The position numbers and the translations under genes are program-made. The notes beneath the pieces are model-generated. The model saw only the letters and a program-made list of their open reading frames with translations, was not told where the DNA came from and ran no database searches. Shown here one piece after another: positions 35,101-46,581 of a stretch of DNA of 64,000 nt. The stretch is from Selaginella moellendorffii (lineage: Eukaryota; Streptophyta; Lycopodiopsida; Selaginellales; Selaginellaceae). Every line of letters starts with the position of its first letter. Position 1 is the stretch's first letter. The stretch lies in the NCBI RefSeq assembly GCF_000143415.4, contig NW_003314295.1:463512-527511 (forward strand), in the 5' to 3' direction.

Positions 35101-38100
35101 CCGAAGGAAATGGAAATCCAGGAAGGGATAAGCATAAGCCTTCCCTAGAAATGGATTTCTTGCAGCCGTTCTTCCCAAAAGCGATTGGCTGAGCGTCGTG
35201 CGATGCCTTTGGCCATGGAAGCTCAGCCCGAAGATACTAGCCAAAAGCTGAAGACTGGCTATCTCTAAGTTCGTGGCTGCAAGGTAGGAGAGGTTGTACG
35301 AAACACTTGCCGGACCGGATACTTGGCCACCTTCTATCGCATTACCGCCAAATCTCTCAGTTCCCTGCTGCTGCCTGTTGGTTGATTCTTGAGGTGATGC
35401 AGGTACAGGATGAGGAACTCTCCCTGAGATACCTTGCCTCTGTGTGCAGAAAGGTATCAAGTTCCGCAAATCTTCTCTGACGTGCTTCAAATGGAAGAAA
35501 GCAGCTTCATAGTCTTTCTGAGGGATCATCTTCTTTTTGCTGAAACCATCGCCCTTGAGCAGCTTCATCAGCAGTCCTGTAACAGGATTCATCAAAAACT
35601 CCAGCAGTATTCGAGTTTTTCCCGGCAAAAGCAAGTTCTTCTCTCTGTCTGCCTTCCTCTGGATGAGCCCGATAGTTAGCCGAAGAAACGAGACGAGGTT
35701 TATAACCGGAATCTCCTCGCACTGCATACTTGGCAACCACCTCGGTAGCCAGCTTGAGAAAAGATCACCTGTGGGGTCTGATAAATCGCGAAACTCCAAA
35801 GGCTCCCAAACACTCCACAAAGACTCCTCCAGAAGATCCCAAGTGCAGTCATGGCAGGCGTCCACAACGACCCACTGTGAATAGCGTCGAATGAACTCCC
35901 AGTTCTTGTCGATCAGCGTGTTCCACAGGAGATTATCCAGTTCCCTTTGCCTACAGTGCGAATTCTGCATGCATATAGCGAATAGCCGTAGAATGTTTTG
36001 CATAACTAGGAGCTCTCCGCCGCCCCACGAAGCTGGACCTTCGGAAGAAGAAAGCAAGTGTAAAACTGCACCCACCTCTGCTCCGCAACGCTGAAATACT
36101 AGCAGTGCACCACCTTCCTCTGGCCATTTGCAAGCAAAGGAGCTTAGAACCTGCAGGAGTGATCCGAGCGCGACCCACACCTCCCAGAGCGACAGCATCT
36201 GTTCTGTCTGCTTCCCATCGTTTTCCATGACCCTGGCTTTGTGGTCTGACAAAGTGGCCTTGATCCTCGACTGAATCTCCGAAAGCATCAAAACTGGATA
36301 TCTGCTACCTTGAGACTTGTGCTCATCGGACTCGTCGAGTACGTGGATTATCTGAAAGATATGCTCGTGTGCCTTCTCCGGAGAGCCATCACAAACTGTC
36401 CGCAACAATTCTTCGACAAACGAGCTAATCAGTAGCAGCTTACGTGGTCCTTTGAACTCTTGTACAAGCTTTCGTCTTGTCTGTGCTAAAGAAGAGCTTC
36501 TGTTGGTAAGCATCACAGCCGCTGCAGATAGAAGATGACATATGACAGCTGATGCCTTAGTCGAGTTGGATGAGACCTCCTTTGTACCACCCCGAGGGAG
36601 CATTAGCCTGAAAGCTTTACTTGCCTTCAAACTGGTCTTTTTTCCACCTGATCTGCCGCTATTCGGAAGTGGGAATCCTTTTACGGTTGAAACAGCTCCT
36701 ACTCTCTTTAATACCAGCTTCAATAGCACCTTGGCAAATCCACTTGACTGGAAAGAGCTTTTAAAAGTAGCTACTTGTTGTCCTTGAAGAATTGCGTTTA
36801 TCCCGCTTGACGAAAACGGACAGAATGCCACAGTGGCTGAATGATCTTCATCGCTTGTATCCGGAGCAGCACCGACAACAGGATAAGAATGCATCACTCT
36901 ATCTTGCTCCAGAACCTCTCCTGGAAGATCACCGCAAGGAGAGACTTCCCCGCGACTTCCTTCGAAGTAGTAAACTTGAAGGAGATCGATAACAGCATCC
37001 ACTGCTGTCCCAGCTATCAGATCAGCAAAAACAGCTGCAGCGATCGAGGATCCATGAACAACAGCAGATAGCATGTTGCTGAGATGCACCATTTTTTCAA
37101 GGTTTTCCACTTCCCTGCTACTATCCTGTCCTTCCTTCCCCTCTACATGAATAGAAAACATTTCCTGGTCACTGTTCTTACCTGCACTGCTATGTCTACA
37201 CACCGAGTCTAGAATGCTGCTAACTGCGTCCTCCAAATGCGTGAGGAGAAAAGCACCTATACTGCTACTAGCTTCACCTGGAATAACCTCTATAACCTTT
37301 AAAAACGCTTCTACCACCTTGCTCGCACCTCTTCCCCCTGAGTCGACAACTAGCAATGCCTCTTCTAACAGTCTCTCTAAAAACCTTCTGTCTAGCCATT
37401 CTAAAAGCCTCAGCCATCCGTTGTTCTGCACACTAAACGAGCCACAGCACTTGGACGAAGCGTAAACCCCGTCAGAACCTGTCTCGTGGAAAGTATTCCA
37501 GTTGATTGCCGTGTCCCGAGCACTTGGCACAATGCCTCTAACGCTTTGTCCAATAACGTTTTCGGCGCCATTTTCATGCATTCCACCCAGCAGCAACTCC
37601 ACCAGAGCTGCTAGGCCTTGGCGTCTTTCTTTGACGCTGGAAACCTGTAGCTTTGACAGTGCCGACTGCTCTTCCTTTGAAAGACGAGCACTAGGAAACA
37701 TGCCACTCGACTTACACTCGAACAGTGTCATCCCCGAAATGAAAAAGATGAACTTCACCTTGTGTCCAGCTTCTTTCCAAGAGTTAACGAGGCAGTCAAG
37801 AAACCCGCGAACTGCAACGCCACCTACAAAACCTTCCTTTTCCACGTAAAAGTTGTTGAAGACAATGGCACCAAGAGTACCGATCCGCCGTGCATCCTGT
37901 TCCATTGAAACACTGTCCCATAGCTCCCACTCGTGCACCTGAAAAGCCTTCTCCGAATAAAAACTGACACCCGAACTCTCGCGTGACGTATCCACCGAGA
38001 ACCTGCCCTTACCGATTTTCAGCTTCCCCTCCGAGCAATCGAACCTCATAATAGTCCATCTCAAGTCCCGGGTCATCACTAGCAAATCCACACCTTCAAA

Positions 38101-38760
38101 CGTCAACACAAATGGAAAATGGGCCAGCCAGCACGAAAAGTCCAAGTGCCGAAATCCGACATCCGCAAAGTTTGTGCTGTCTACCAGTTGTCTCAGAACT
38201 ATCTGAAACTCCGCTAAAACTCCTCCAGGCTCGACCATGCACAAGAGCTGATGGAACGCTGTAGCAGGCATGATGAGCAACCACTTGACGAACAGACTAT
38301 GAACTTCGGTGCCACCGCCTTTCTCTCGCAACTCAAACCTGGACTTCCTGTAGGCGGCCAGAACAACAAAAGTCCCGGCCAAGATCGTCAAGTAGCTCGC
38401 AGTTACTGCTCGGAACCTGTATGCCAGCTTCACCTGGCTTGTAAAAAACTCCTCGCCACTGCTTGGAACGATCCCTCTAGTCAGCCTGTCATCACTGATC
38501 TCAACCCAAAGACAACAGGACGCGGGGCCAGAGACTTTGAGCCACTTCTCAATCCCTTCCTTGGAGCCGACCAAAACTCTAACCAAAACTGGCTCTTTGG
38601 AAACCCGTGCCTCGCTAAAGAATTCCCTGATCCTGCTCTTGTTTCGAAACAAGCAAGCCTGAAGAGCGCTTTCCTCCCTCTCCGGAAAAATGATCCCTTC
38701 CGAGAGACCGGGAATGGCATCGCTACCACCCGCAGAAAAAGCCAGCCATGGCTCCACCAT
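32177..38760 (-). CDS. Giant protein with C-terminal kinase domain (2085 residues)
   Basis: Seven exons in phase: 38760-33827, 33767-33688, 33624-33461, 33411-33079, 33031-32849, 32783-32544, 32500-32177. The first exon alone encodes 1644 residues: one or two hydrophobic stretches (around residues 115-150), a region with SRESSGVSFYSEKAFQVHEWELWDSV, then a long alpha-rich part without recognised repeats, and an acidic Ser/Asp tail. The kinase follows: IAHGAFAQ in place of the Gly-rich loop, Lys in LVVLKTV (about residue 1744), HYDLKCDN catalytic loop (Asp about 1850), DFG (about 1893) and SPE as the APE motif. An insert of about 25 residues lies between the catalytic loop and DFG. The Arg of HRD is Tyr, so it is a non-RD kinase. 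It ends SWLCCGCWNRP. I do not recognise a named homologue; the role is unknown. Confidence 0.75.
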
Positions 38761-39251
38761 GGCTTTCCTGCGCCGCCAGTCACAACCTGCTCAGTAGCTG
38801 CCAAGACCAAAACCTGTTCTTCGATCGAATGCCGGGAGCCCAGGAATCCAACACTAGGAAACTAAAGCCTGGCAAGAATATCGTCATGTAGCGGCCCGAT
38901 ATCCTCATCCAACGCGGCTGGAGCAAACGAGAACAGATTTCAGCTTATGGCAGCTTCCAATCCAATCGAGAGGCGAGCTCATACCTCAATGCCGATGAAA
39001 TCCTGCCTTCTCCGCGGCATCCAGTCGCCCCGCCGCGGCAGTCCCATGGGGATCGCTCGCAATCCTGCCTCTTTGCAACAAACCCTAGAATCGCCAGGCG
39101 AATCGAGGCCGTCCGTTTGAAGATAGCGGGAATTTCAAAGGCACGGGATTTAAGCAGTTAGCTGGTGCCATGTGTCTACTTCCCGCGATTTTTCTTTTCT
39201 TTCTGCCGGTGTTCTTCATCTAGGCCATGCCCTGTCAAATTTTCCACATCG

Positions 39252-40478
39252 ATGGCGCTAGGGTTAGGGGTTCAAGCGTTCTCCCCGCGCGGGGCGATCT
39301 CGATTGCTTCTACGTCGCTGGTGGAGGAGAAGCGAGGATCAGCGATTCCGGAGCGCCAGTGCGAGCGCGTAGCATTCGCGAGAAGAATCTCTCCGCATGA
39401 ACTTTTGCAGCTATGCTCGTCAAGAGAAAGAGAGAATGCCGTGGGAGTGAGGTTTAGAAGGAGAAAGAGAAATGTGATTGCCGCGGGAGCGCCAGCGCCT
39501 CCACCTCCATCGCAGGTATGGTTGAATTATTTTTATTTTTCCAGACTATAGATTTTAACTTGCATAAGTATCAGATAGATCGGCCTTTGGTGGGTAGCAT
39601 GGCACCAAACTTTGAAGCCGAGGCTGTCCATCACCAAGAGTTTATCAAGGTACAAAACTGTCTACATGTTTTCCAAAAATTCGTTTGAAGTTTTTTCTTG
39701 GCAGGTCAAGCTTTCCAATTACATTGGAAAGAAGTTCGTCGTTCTTTTCTTCTACCCCCTCAATTTCACCTTCGTCTGCCCGACAGGTATCTAGCTTTTT
39801 CTTTGAAACTTTGTTTCATTCTCTGCGTGTGTGTTTTCAACAGAGCTAACAGCGTTCAGCGATCGGTATGGTGAGTTTCAAAAGCTCGACACTGAGGTGC
39901 TCGCAGTATCATCCGACAGTGTAGTAAGCTCAAAATCCATTTTTCCTTGTCACTGGTTCTGTCCTTGACATTTTCCTTCCAGTTCTCTCACCTAGCGTGG
40001 ATCCAAACTGACCGGAAGTCTGGGGGACTTGGGGAACTCAATTACCCAGTTGTTTCGGATCTGACCAAGGCAATCACCAAAGCCTATCGCGTGTTGCTAC
40101 CCGACCAGGTCTTTCTATTCACTCGCCGATCACACTCATAGAACATAAGAGGCAAGGCAAAAACACATTTTTAAGTCTCTCGCAACTAACCTTTGCATAA
40201 AAACCACAGGGTATTTCCTTGAGAGGATTGTTTATAATCGACAAGGAAGGCATCGTTCAGCATGCTACAATCAACAATCTTGCTGTTGGGCGCAACGTTG
40301 ACGAGGCCCTCAGGCTTGTCCAGGTAACTTCACTCGTTTATATGTTTCATGTCGACAAAATCGTTTCTTTCAGGCTGTCCAATACGTGAAAGTGCATCCG
40401 GACGAGCTATGTCCAGCGGGCTGGCAGCCTGGGGAGCACGGGATTAAACCAGATCCAAAGCACTTTGCTGCTGTCTAA
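39252..40478 (+). CDS. Chloroplast 2-Cys peroxiredoxin (BAS1-type), short C-terminus
   Basis: Seven exons in phase: 39252-39515, 39575-39649, 39705-39786, 39844-39923, 39983-40108, 40210-40323, 40374-40478, giving 281 residues. The first 85 or so residues are Ser/Arg/Ala-rich, as in plastid transit peptides. The enzyme reduces peroxides with thiols (thioredoxin/NTRC in plastids): peroxidatic Cys in FVCPTE (about residue 138), resolving Cys in ELCPAGW (about 260), GGLG motif at 181-184. The tail reads [12 protein letters not shown]. The usual plastid ending has KEYF before the last residues, so the YF motif that favours hyperoxidation is missing or changed to HF. The ATG at 39252 is preferred to upstream in-frame codons. 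Confidence 0.9.
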
Positions 40479-40835
40479 AGCCGGGTTTCTTTCTTCCTTT
40501 TGGCTCTCGCAACACCAGGTAATACGCTCTCATCTCACATGAAAAGCTTTACAGCAAAAGCTCTGCAGATTTGTCGTGCGTGCCGTGCTGAATAGAAAAG
40601 CATCAAGTGGAGAAGGCTCACGTTGCAAAAGTTGGATGCCTGTCAAGGCTGCTGGATGCGATAGTACTTTTGTTTTTCTCCTCTCGAGTGAGGAGCTTCC
40701 CTTTGTTCTTTCTATGAGAGAGAAATTGTGCAAACAAAGAAATCCAAGAGAATGATCAAAAGTTAGCATTAAAAGCAATGGAATCCAGAATGGCATTGGC
40801 AAGCTGGCCTGGGCATCTTCTTAATTGTTCGTCAC

Positions 40836-40895
40836 CCTGTAGGGAATCGAACCTGGGTGGAGTCATTTAAAAGCGCCCATGGCTAGGGCAAAGAA
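40836..40895 (-). repeat. tRNA-like fragment with exact B-box
   Basis: On the minus strand, GGTTCGATTCC lies at 40853-40843, flanked by paired bases as in a T-arm (ccaggttcgattccctac). A weak A-box-like tagccatgggc lies about 30 bases upstream. There is no complete cloverleaf, so this is probably a remnant of a tRNA-derived SINE rather than a tRNA gene. Confidence 0.35.
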
Positions 40896-40921
40896 AATTT
40901 AATACGGGGCAATTTTTTTTG

Positions 40922-41212
40922 TTACTGGCAGAGGGGGGAGGGGACGATAGCTGCGCTCGCGCTGCGAATGGAGGCGCTGGTTCTCGCATCATCCACATCG
41001 CCGCTGCGGATCTTCTCCATTTCCTCCTCGTCCTCGCCGCTGGCTATGCCGTTGTGGAGGAGCGCGCCGCCGATGTTGCTGCTGCCGTTGCTGGACGGGT
41101 TCTTTGGCGCCAGGAGCGCGGCGATTAGGTCAAGCGGGCGGGCGTGAGGGAGGATTCGCGCAATGCACAAGAGGTACACGCAGATGGGCCGGGAGCAAAT
41201 GCTGCTGCCCAA
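40922..41212 (-). CDS. Small hypothetical protein, 96 codons
   Basis: The frame starts MGSSICSRPICVYLLCIARIL, a short hydrophobic segment that could be a signal anchor, followed by a Ser/Asn-rich part and an acidic helix (SGEDEEEMEKIRSGDVDD). It lies between the peroxiredoxin gene and the CaaX protein gene. No family recognised. Low-complexity DNA can hold such a frame by chance. Confidence 0.3.
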   Translation of the reverse strand: MGSSICSRPICVYLLCIARILPHARPLDLIAALLAPKNPSSNGSSNIGGALLHNGIASGEDEEEMEKIRSGDVDDARTSASIRSASAAIVPSPLCQ

Positions 41213-41438
41213 TTTATTATAGTTACCACAGGGGGAAAGAGAGGAAGAGATTGTAGTCTATCATAGGCTATAGTTCCTTGATTTTTTCTTCATTCTGGTA
41301 GAGGATTCTGGTAGAGGCAGCGGCGGGGTTAATCCGGGCTATAGTTTCTAATGGGTTAGGCCTGGGAAGAAAGAAAAAAACAAAGAGACAAGGGGAGATA
41401 GCGAGAAAAACTGGGTGTTAGATGATGGAGATAGGAGC

Positions 41439-42510
41439 ATGCAGGAGGTGCACGGGAGCATTGTGACACCAACACTGGTTTTGTCGCTGCTGGATTTGGA
41501 TCCGAGCAGCAAGAACAGGTTGGAGGGGTGGCACTCTCCCGAGAGGCCCGACGAAGACGACGAGCTCGACTCACACGAAGACGAAGAAGAAGAAGAAGAA
41601 GAAGAAGTGGACGAAGGATTGGGAGTTTTGGTAGCGAACACAAAGTGTGTGCTCGCTGGCTTCCAAAAGGAGACGTGGGTGCTCCCACTTGCTGGGCTCC
41701 TGTTGCTGCTGGGGTGCCGGGGACGAGACGACACCCATCGCTACGAGCTCCAGCAATCCGTCGTCCGCCAAGGTGGAAAATCCCGCGGGCCGTGGAGGTG
41801 GCGGCGGTGGCGGCAGCAGCAGCAGCAGCAGCAGCAGCACGGGGGAGTCGCCTATGCCGCCGTCGGCGCAGCCATCGTCCATGCCACCTCCGATTCCAGT
41901 TCCAGCGTTCCTCAGCAGCGACGAGCCCGTGCACCCGACCAATGGCGAGCGGAACTCGTCGGCGGCGTCGTCCGAGAGTGCTGGCGGGGACGCTGCCGGA
42001 GGAGGAGGAGAAGAAGGCGAAGTGAAGAAGGAGGTGGCGCGGCTGCCCGAAGTGAAACCGGGGCCGGGAGGAATCCGGAGGAAGAGATCAGGTGTTTTGG
42101 CCAAGAGGAAGATTACGTGGGTGGATGATCACGGAGTGGACATAGCTCAGATCAAGGAGTTCGAGCCCAGGTACAGCTCTTCTTCCTTTTTTCTTGTTTT
42201 TTTTCTTCCCTTTTTCTCTCTTTTTTTTGCTGCGATTGCTTCTTTCTTTTGGTGGTTGTTCTTGTTTGACTCTTACTCTCTGCGTCAAGATTCCGTCAGC
42301 TTTAGTGGGCTGGTCTGGACGTTCTTGTTTTGACTCGGGGATTTTCCTTTTCCGTTCTCCACTGTTCTTGCTCTTTTACCTTTTATCCGTTCCCAGCTTT
42401 TTGGGTGTTTTCGTTGGTGTTCTTAGAAGTTTTAGTGCAGTGACTCCGAGGACTCCGATGAAGAGGGCGATGACGAATCCCCCCAGTCGTGCTCCTGCGT
42501 TATACAATAG
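41439..42510 (+). CDS. Conserved plant protein with WVDD..G..IAQIKEFEPS motif and CaaX end
   Basis: Three exons fit: 41439-41518, 41670-42170, 42441-42510, giving 216 residues. Exon 1 encodes SIVTPTLVLSLLDLDPSSKNR, then Ser/Gly/Pro low complexity. Near the C-terminus comes KRKITWVDDHGVDIAQIKEFEP, joined to SDSEDSDEEGDDESPQSCSCVIQ. This resembles a small uncharacterised plant family in which a similar motif precedes an acidic Cys-rich end. The last four residues, CVIQ, form a CaaX box, so farnesylation is expected, with the second Cys possibly S-acylated. Intron 1 is purine-rich and contains (GAA)n, so its borders are less certain than intron 2. An upstream out-of-frame ATG lies at 41422. Confidence 0.65.
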
Positions 42511-42747
42511 CATCGAATTTTCGCTGGAGCAATTGACACCAAGAACAAGAGAGCTAAACTTTTTTCTGGGACTGGAAGAGGAACAAAACGATCAAAGCCA
42601 CCGGGACGGTCGCTCTGTATATTGGCTGTATTTCTACTGGCGCACCCGTCCGGGCTCACTACTTATCGCATTCCTCAAAACGCTGAGAAATTTTTTGTAC
42701 GGGTCTTGTAATGTTCGTACGTTACCTTGCCAACCCTAAAACATCAA

Positions 42748-42755
42748 TTATAAAT
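42748..42755 (+). promoter_or_regulatory. TATA box of the glycosyltransferase gene
   Basis: The sequence ttataaat lies 54 bp before the ATG at 42809, in a short 300-bp spacer. The position fits a TATA box with a very short 5' UTR. Not tested. Confidence 0.4.
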
Positions 42756-42808
42756 GGGCCCAGTGTCCTTTAATTGCCGCCGACAACCTCCTCTCGTTCT
42801 AGAGAGCT

Positions 42809-44296
42809 ATGGCTGCTGCTACTCTCGCGCACATCGTCGCAGTGCCCATTCTGCTCCAGGGCCACATCGCGCCCATGCTCCACCTCGCCCACGCCATCGC
42901 TCGCACCGGCAGGGCGATCGTGTCGTTCATCACCGCGGAATCTCACGCGCGGGTGCTCGCCGGATCCAAGCACTCGTGGTACTGGCAGGGGATTGACGAG
43001 TCGCGGCTGCGATTCCTGGGATTACCCGACTCGAGCGCTCGCAGTGGGCAGGGCGAGTGGATCGACGAGCAGGGACGCTGGCGGGGCGGCATGGACGCAT
43101 TCGCTGGCGCGATGACGGGGCATATGGCAATGGAGGCGACCCTGGCGGCGACGATCGAGGGCTTGGAATCAGTCGATTGCTTCATCTCGGATTCTCTCTC
43201 GCCGGTGCTCGATCCAATCGCTTCCAAGCTCGGGATTCCTTTGGCGGCGCTCTGGACTGGGTCAGCATCACTGTTCGCGTTGTATCTCGACATCCAAAGT
43301 CTCGTCGACAATGGGTATATTCCAGTGCAAGGTAGAGAATCTTTTTGAATTTAAAAACTGTTTCAAAGAGTTGTTCTAGGCGGGAAATCGAGCGAGCGGG
43401 TGATAAGAGGAGTTCCTGGAATTCGGGAGCTGCAAGTCACTGATCTTCCAACTACTCTCTACACGGATCAAATCGATCCTGGATACCAGAAAGCCTACAT
43501 CGCGATGGCCAGGCTCAGGGAGGTCCAATTCGCAATAGTGAATGCTTGCGAGGGGCTAGAGGGCGAGGTGTTGGCGGAGATCAGGAAGAGTCACCCAAAT
43601 CTCCTTCCAGTCGGGCCTCTCGTCAAGATCCCTGGCGACGCTGATGACAATCACGGCCCCTTGAACAGCTCGAATGTAGGGCTGTGGGACGAGAATCACG
43701 ACTGCATTACCTGGCTGGATTCCAGAGCACAGCACTCGGTCATCTACATCTCATTCGGGAGCATGAGCGACTTTCGATTCGAGGAGATCGAGAGCATCGG
43801 GCAGGGGATTGCAGCCACCGGGCGATCATTCCTGTGGGTTCTTCGCGAGGAGCTCGTGAGGGACATGCCGGAAGATTTCGTCAAGATGTTTGCGAGAAGG
43901 ACGAAGGAACAGGGGATGGTCATCCCGTGGTCACCGCAATCCCAGGTTCTAAACCACAAGGCCGTGGGAGGATTCTTCACCCATTGCGGCTGGAGTTCGT
44001 GCATGGAAGCCATCCTCGCTGGAGTTCCCATGCTTGCGCTGCCCCGGTTTGTGGATCAAATGTTCAATGCCAAGGTGGTTTGCGACGATTGGGAGGTGGG
44101 ACTGCGGATGATCCCAAAGGGCGATGTTGATGGAGTCGTGAGTAGGGACCGCGTGGAAGTGGGGATCAATGCGCTGGTGGAGAAAGGTGGCGAGCTGAGG
44201 AGCCGCGCGATGGAGTTGCGCAAGAAGGTCGGAGCTGGATCACGCGAATCGATCGAGGGGTTCATCGACTCGATTGTGGAAAGGAGGAAGGACTGA
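42809..44296 (+). CDS. UDP-glycosyltransferase (family 1, plant UGT)
   Basis: Two exons (42809-43331, 43380-44296), 479 residues, a normal UGT length. The catalytic His is in LLQGHIAPML (about His19), with an activating Asp in DCFISDSLSPV. The PSPG sugar-donor box runs 44 residues (about 358-401), from WSPQ through HCGWSSCMEA to DQ. Its last residue is Gln, which commonly goes with UDP-glucose as donor. Asn in the usual HCGWNS is Ser here. Family role: glucosylation of small acceptors such as flavonoids, hormones or terpenoids in the cytosol; the acceptor cannot be told. A single intron in the middle is common in plant UGTs. Confidence 0.92.
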
Positions 44297-44367
44297 CAGT
44301 TTGTTTGGTATCAAAGCAAACTAATCCTCGAGTGGGAGTGTGCCACAAATGAAATGGTATCGATCAA

Positions 44368-46515
44368 ATGAAGCACAACACTCGAGAGAAGTGGCTGGAA
44401 CTCATCGAGAATTGTGACAATTTTTCTACTGCCCGGCGCATTCACTCGGGAGTCCTTGGCCAACACTCGCATCTTGATGTTTTCGTGCTCAACAAGCTTG
44501 TGGGCATGTATGGCAGATGCGGTAGCCTAGCGCACGCCCGAGAGGTTTTCGATGCCATTGCTGCCAAGGACGCCTTCTCCTGGCAACTCCTGCTATCAGC
44601 CTGTGCCCGCAATGGAGCGCTCGGGCAAGCCAGAGAAGTTTTTCTCCAGATGCCTGACAAAGATTTGGTATCCTGGAATTTGCTGCTGGGAGCAAATTCT
44701 AAACACGGATCTCTCGAAGATACCAGGAAGACCTTCGATTCCATGCCGCAGTGGGATTGTTTCTCGTGGACCATCTTGCTCAATGTATATGCCCAAGCGG
44801 GGGATCTGGAAGACGTTAAGAAGATCTTTGATAGCATTCCAGTTAAAAACATCTTCATGTGGAGCACTATGATCAAGGCATTTCATAAAGATGGTGATGC
44901 TGCAAACGCGCAGAAGTGTTTCCACCACATTCCATTGCATAACCTTATAATCTGGAATGCGATGCTTACAGCTCATGCCCAAAGTGGGCATCTAGTAGAA
45001 GCGAGAAAGATATACGAGCAGTTTCCGGAATGGAATCTTGAGTCCTGGAATATAATCCTGGCCGCGTACGCCAGGAATGGTAAGCCGATGGAGGTGCGTA
45101 AAGTGTTTGAATCCATGGAGCAACGGAATCTAGTGTCTTGGAACTCCCTTCTTTGGGCATATGCCCAAGGCGGGCATCTAAGAGAGGCCAGGCGAGTGTT
45201 CCAATCAATGCCAGAGAGGGATCTCATCTCCTGGAACACGCTGCTCGATGCGCACTGCCAGCACGCCGGATCGATTGACGAGGCGAGGCTGCTGTTCGAT
45301 ACGATGTCACATCGCGACGCGGTGTCATGGAATTCGATCGTCGCGGGGTACGCGCGGGCTGGCAATCCCGAGGAATCCAAGCGTCTGTTCGATAGGGCTC
45401 CTCAGCTGGATCTTAAGATCTGTACCACGATGGTAGCGGCGCTGGCAGAGAGCGGCCAGATCCAAGAAGCCCGGGCGCTCTTCGATGGGATCCTCGAGAA
45501 GGATTTGGCGCTCTGGAACGCTCTGCTCGCTGGCTGTTGCCTGCGTTCGCAATCGCTGGACGAAGCGCTGGAAATCTTCAATGCGATGCCGCGGGTGAAT
45601 CTCTCATCGTGCTCGTCCCTGCTCTCGTGCTACTCTCGATTCGGGGAGCTGGAGCGCGTCAAGCAGTTCTTCGATCGAATGCCGCAGCAAAATCTCGTGT
45701 CCTGGAGTTGCATGCTACTCGCGTATGCGCAGAACGATCGCCTGGATCACGCCAGGAGCTTGTTCGATCGGATTCCAGAGCGGGACCTCGTGTGCTGGAA
45801 TTCGATCTTGGGAGCGTATGCCGGCAGTGGCGATCTGCACGAATGCCGCAAGATCTTCCAAGAAATCCCGGATCCAAGCGTGACCTCCTGGACATCGCTA
45901 CTCACCGCCTTCGCGATCCAAGGGCATCTCGCGGAAGCCAAAGAGCTCTTCGATCGATGCCCCAATCGAGACACGATCATCTGGAACGCGCTGCTGGCGG
46001 CGTACGCGACCAGCGGGCGACCAGCGCTGGCGATGGATCTGTTCGCCAAAATGCCCGATCAAACGCCCATCGCTTGGACTTCCTTGCTAGCAGCACTTGC
46101 CGCGAGGGGGCATATTTTAAGATGCGAGGAATCCTTCGCGGCGATGAAAACTCTCCACGCCCCTGGGGAGGCGTGCTTCGTGCTGGCGCTGGCGGCGTCT
46201 GGGCACGGGGGTCGCGTGTTCGATTCGCGCCGCCACTTCCAGTCAATGGTGGCTGACTTTGACCTGGAACCCCGAAAGCAGCACTACAGCTGCATGGTGG
46301 ACGCGCTGGCCAGGGCGGGCTACTTGGACGACGCGATGGAGCTCCTGGAGAATATGCCTTACCGCCCGGATACCGTCGATTCGATGTGCTTCCTGGCCGC
46401 GTGTAGGAGCCACCATGGCGACCGCCCCCTTCGTCTTCTCCACGAGGGCGACAAAGAATCGTCCACTTACGCGCTCCTGGCTAGCATTTCCAGCTCTAGA
46501 GTCACTGCTCCTTGA
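44368..46515 (+). CDS. PLS-type PPR protein, no DYW domain
   Basis: Intronless, 715 residues, starting 71 bp after the UGT stop. About 19 PPR blocks follow the pattern LVGMYGRCG, AREVFDAI, SWQLLLSA. Many are S-type with 31 residues and the pattern ARxxFDxMPxxDLVSWNxLLxAYAxxG. The C-terminus has YSCMVDALARAGYLDDAMELLENMPY, then a degenerate E-like segment ending RVTAP. There is no editing deaminase domain. No obvious transit peptide at this start. Likely an organellar RNA-binding protein; target unknown. Confidence 0.9.
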   Translation: MKHNTREKWLELIENCDNFSTARRIHSGVLGQHSHLDVFVLNKLVGMYGRCGSLAHAREVFDAIAAKDAFSWQLLLSACARNGALGQAREVFLQMPDKDLVSWNLLLGANSKHGSLEDTRKTFDSMPQWDCFSWTILLNVYAQAGDLEDVKKIFDSIPVKNIFMWSTMIKAFHKDGDAANAQKCFHHIPLHNLIIWNAMLTAHAQSGHLVEARKIYEQFPEWNLESWNIILAAYARNGKPMEVRKVFESMEQRNLVSWNSLLWAYAQGGHLREARRVFQSMPERDLISWNTLLDAHCQHAGSIDEARLLFDTMSHRDAVSWNSIVAGYARAGNPEESKRLFDRAPQLDLKICTTMVAALAESGQIQEARALFDGILEKDLALWNALLAGCCLRSQSLDEALEIFNAMPRVNLSSCSSLLSCYSRFGELERVKQFFDRMPQQNLVSWSCMLLAYAQNDRLDHARSLFDRIPERDLVCWNSILGAYAGSGDLHECRKIFQEIPDPSVTSWTSLLTAFAIQGHLAEAKELFDRCPNRDTIIWNALLAAYATSGRPALAMDLFAKMPDQTPIAWTSLLAALAARGHILRCEESFAAMKTLHAPGEACFVLALAASGHGGRVFDSRRHFQSMVADFDLEPRKQHYSCMVDALARAGYLDDAMELLENMPYRPDTVDSMCFLAACRSHHGDRPLRLLHEGDKESSTYALLASISSSRVTAP

Positions 46516-46581
46516 TAGCAATCGATGGTATTTATGGATTAGAGGGACAAGGATCTCCGATCCATGAATTTGTCTAGATGA

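Noticed and set aside
33823-38760. Single-exon 1645-codon gene separate from the downstream kinase
   Set aside because: A GTAAGT donor lies at the end of the frame and the next exon continues in phase into the kinase, so one gene is the better model, pending RNA.
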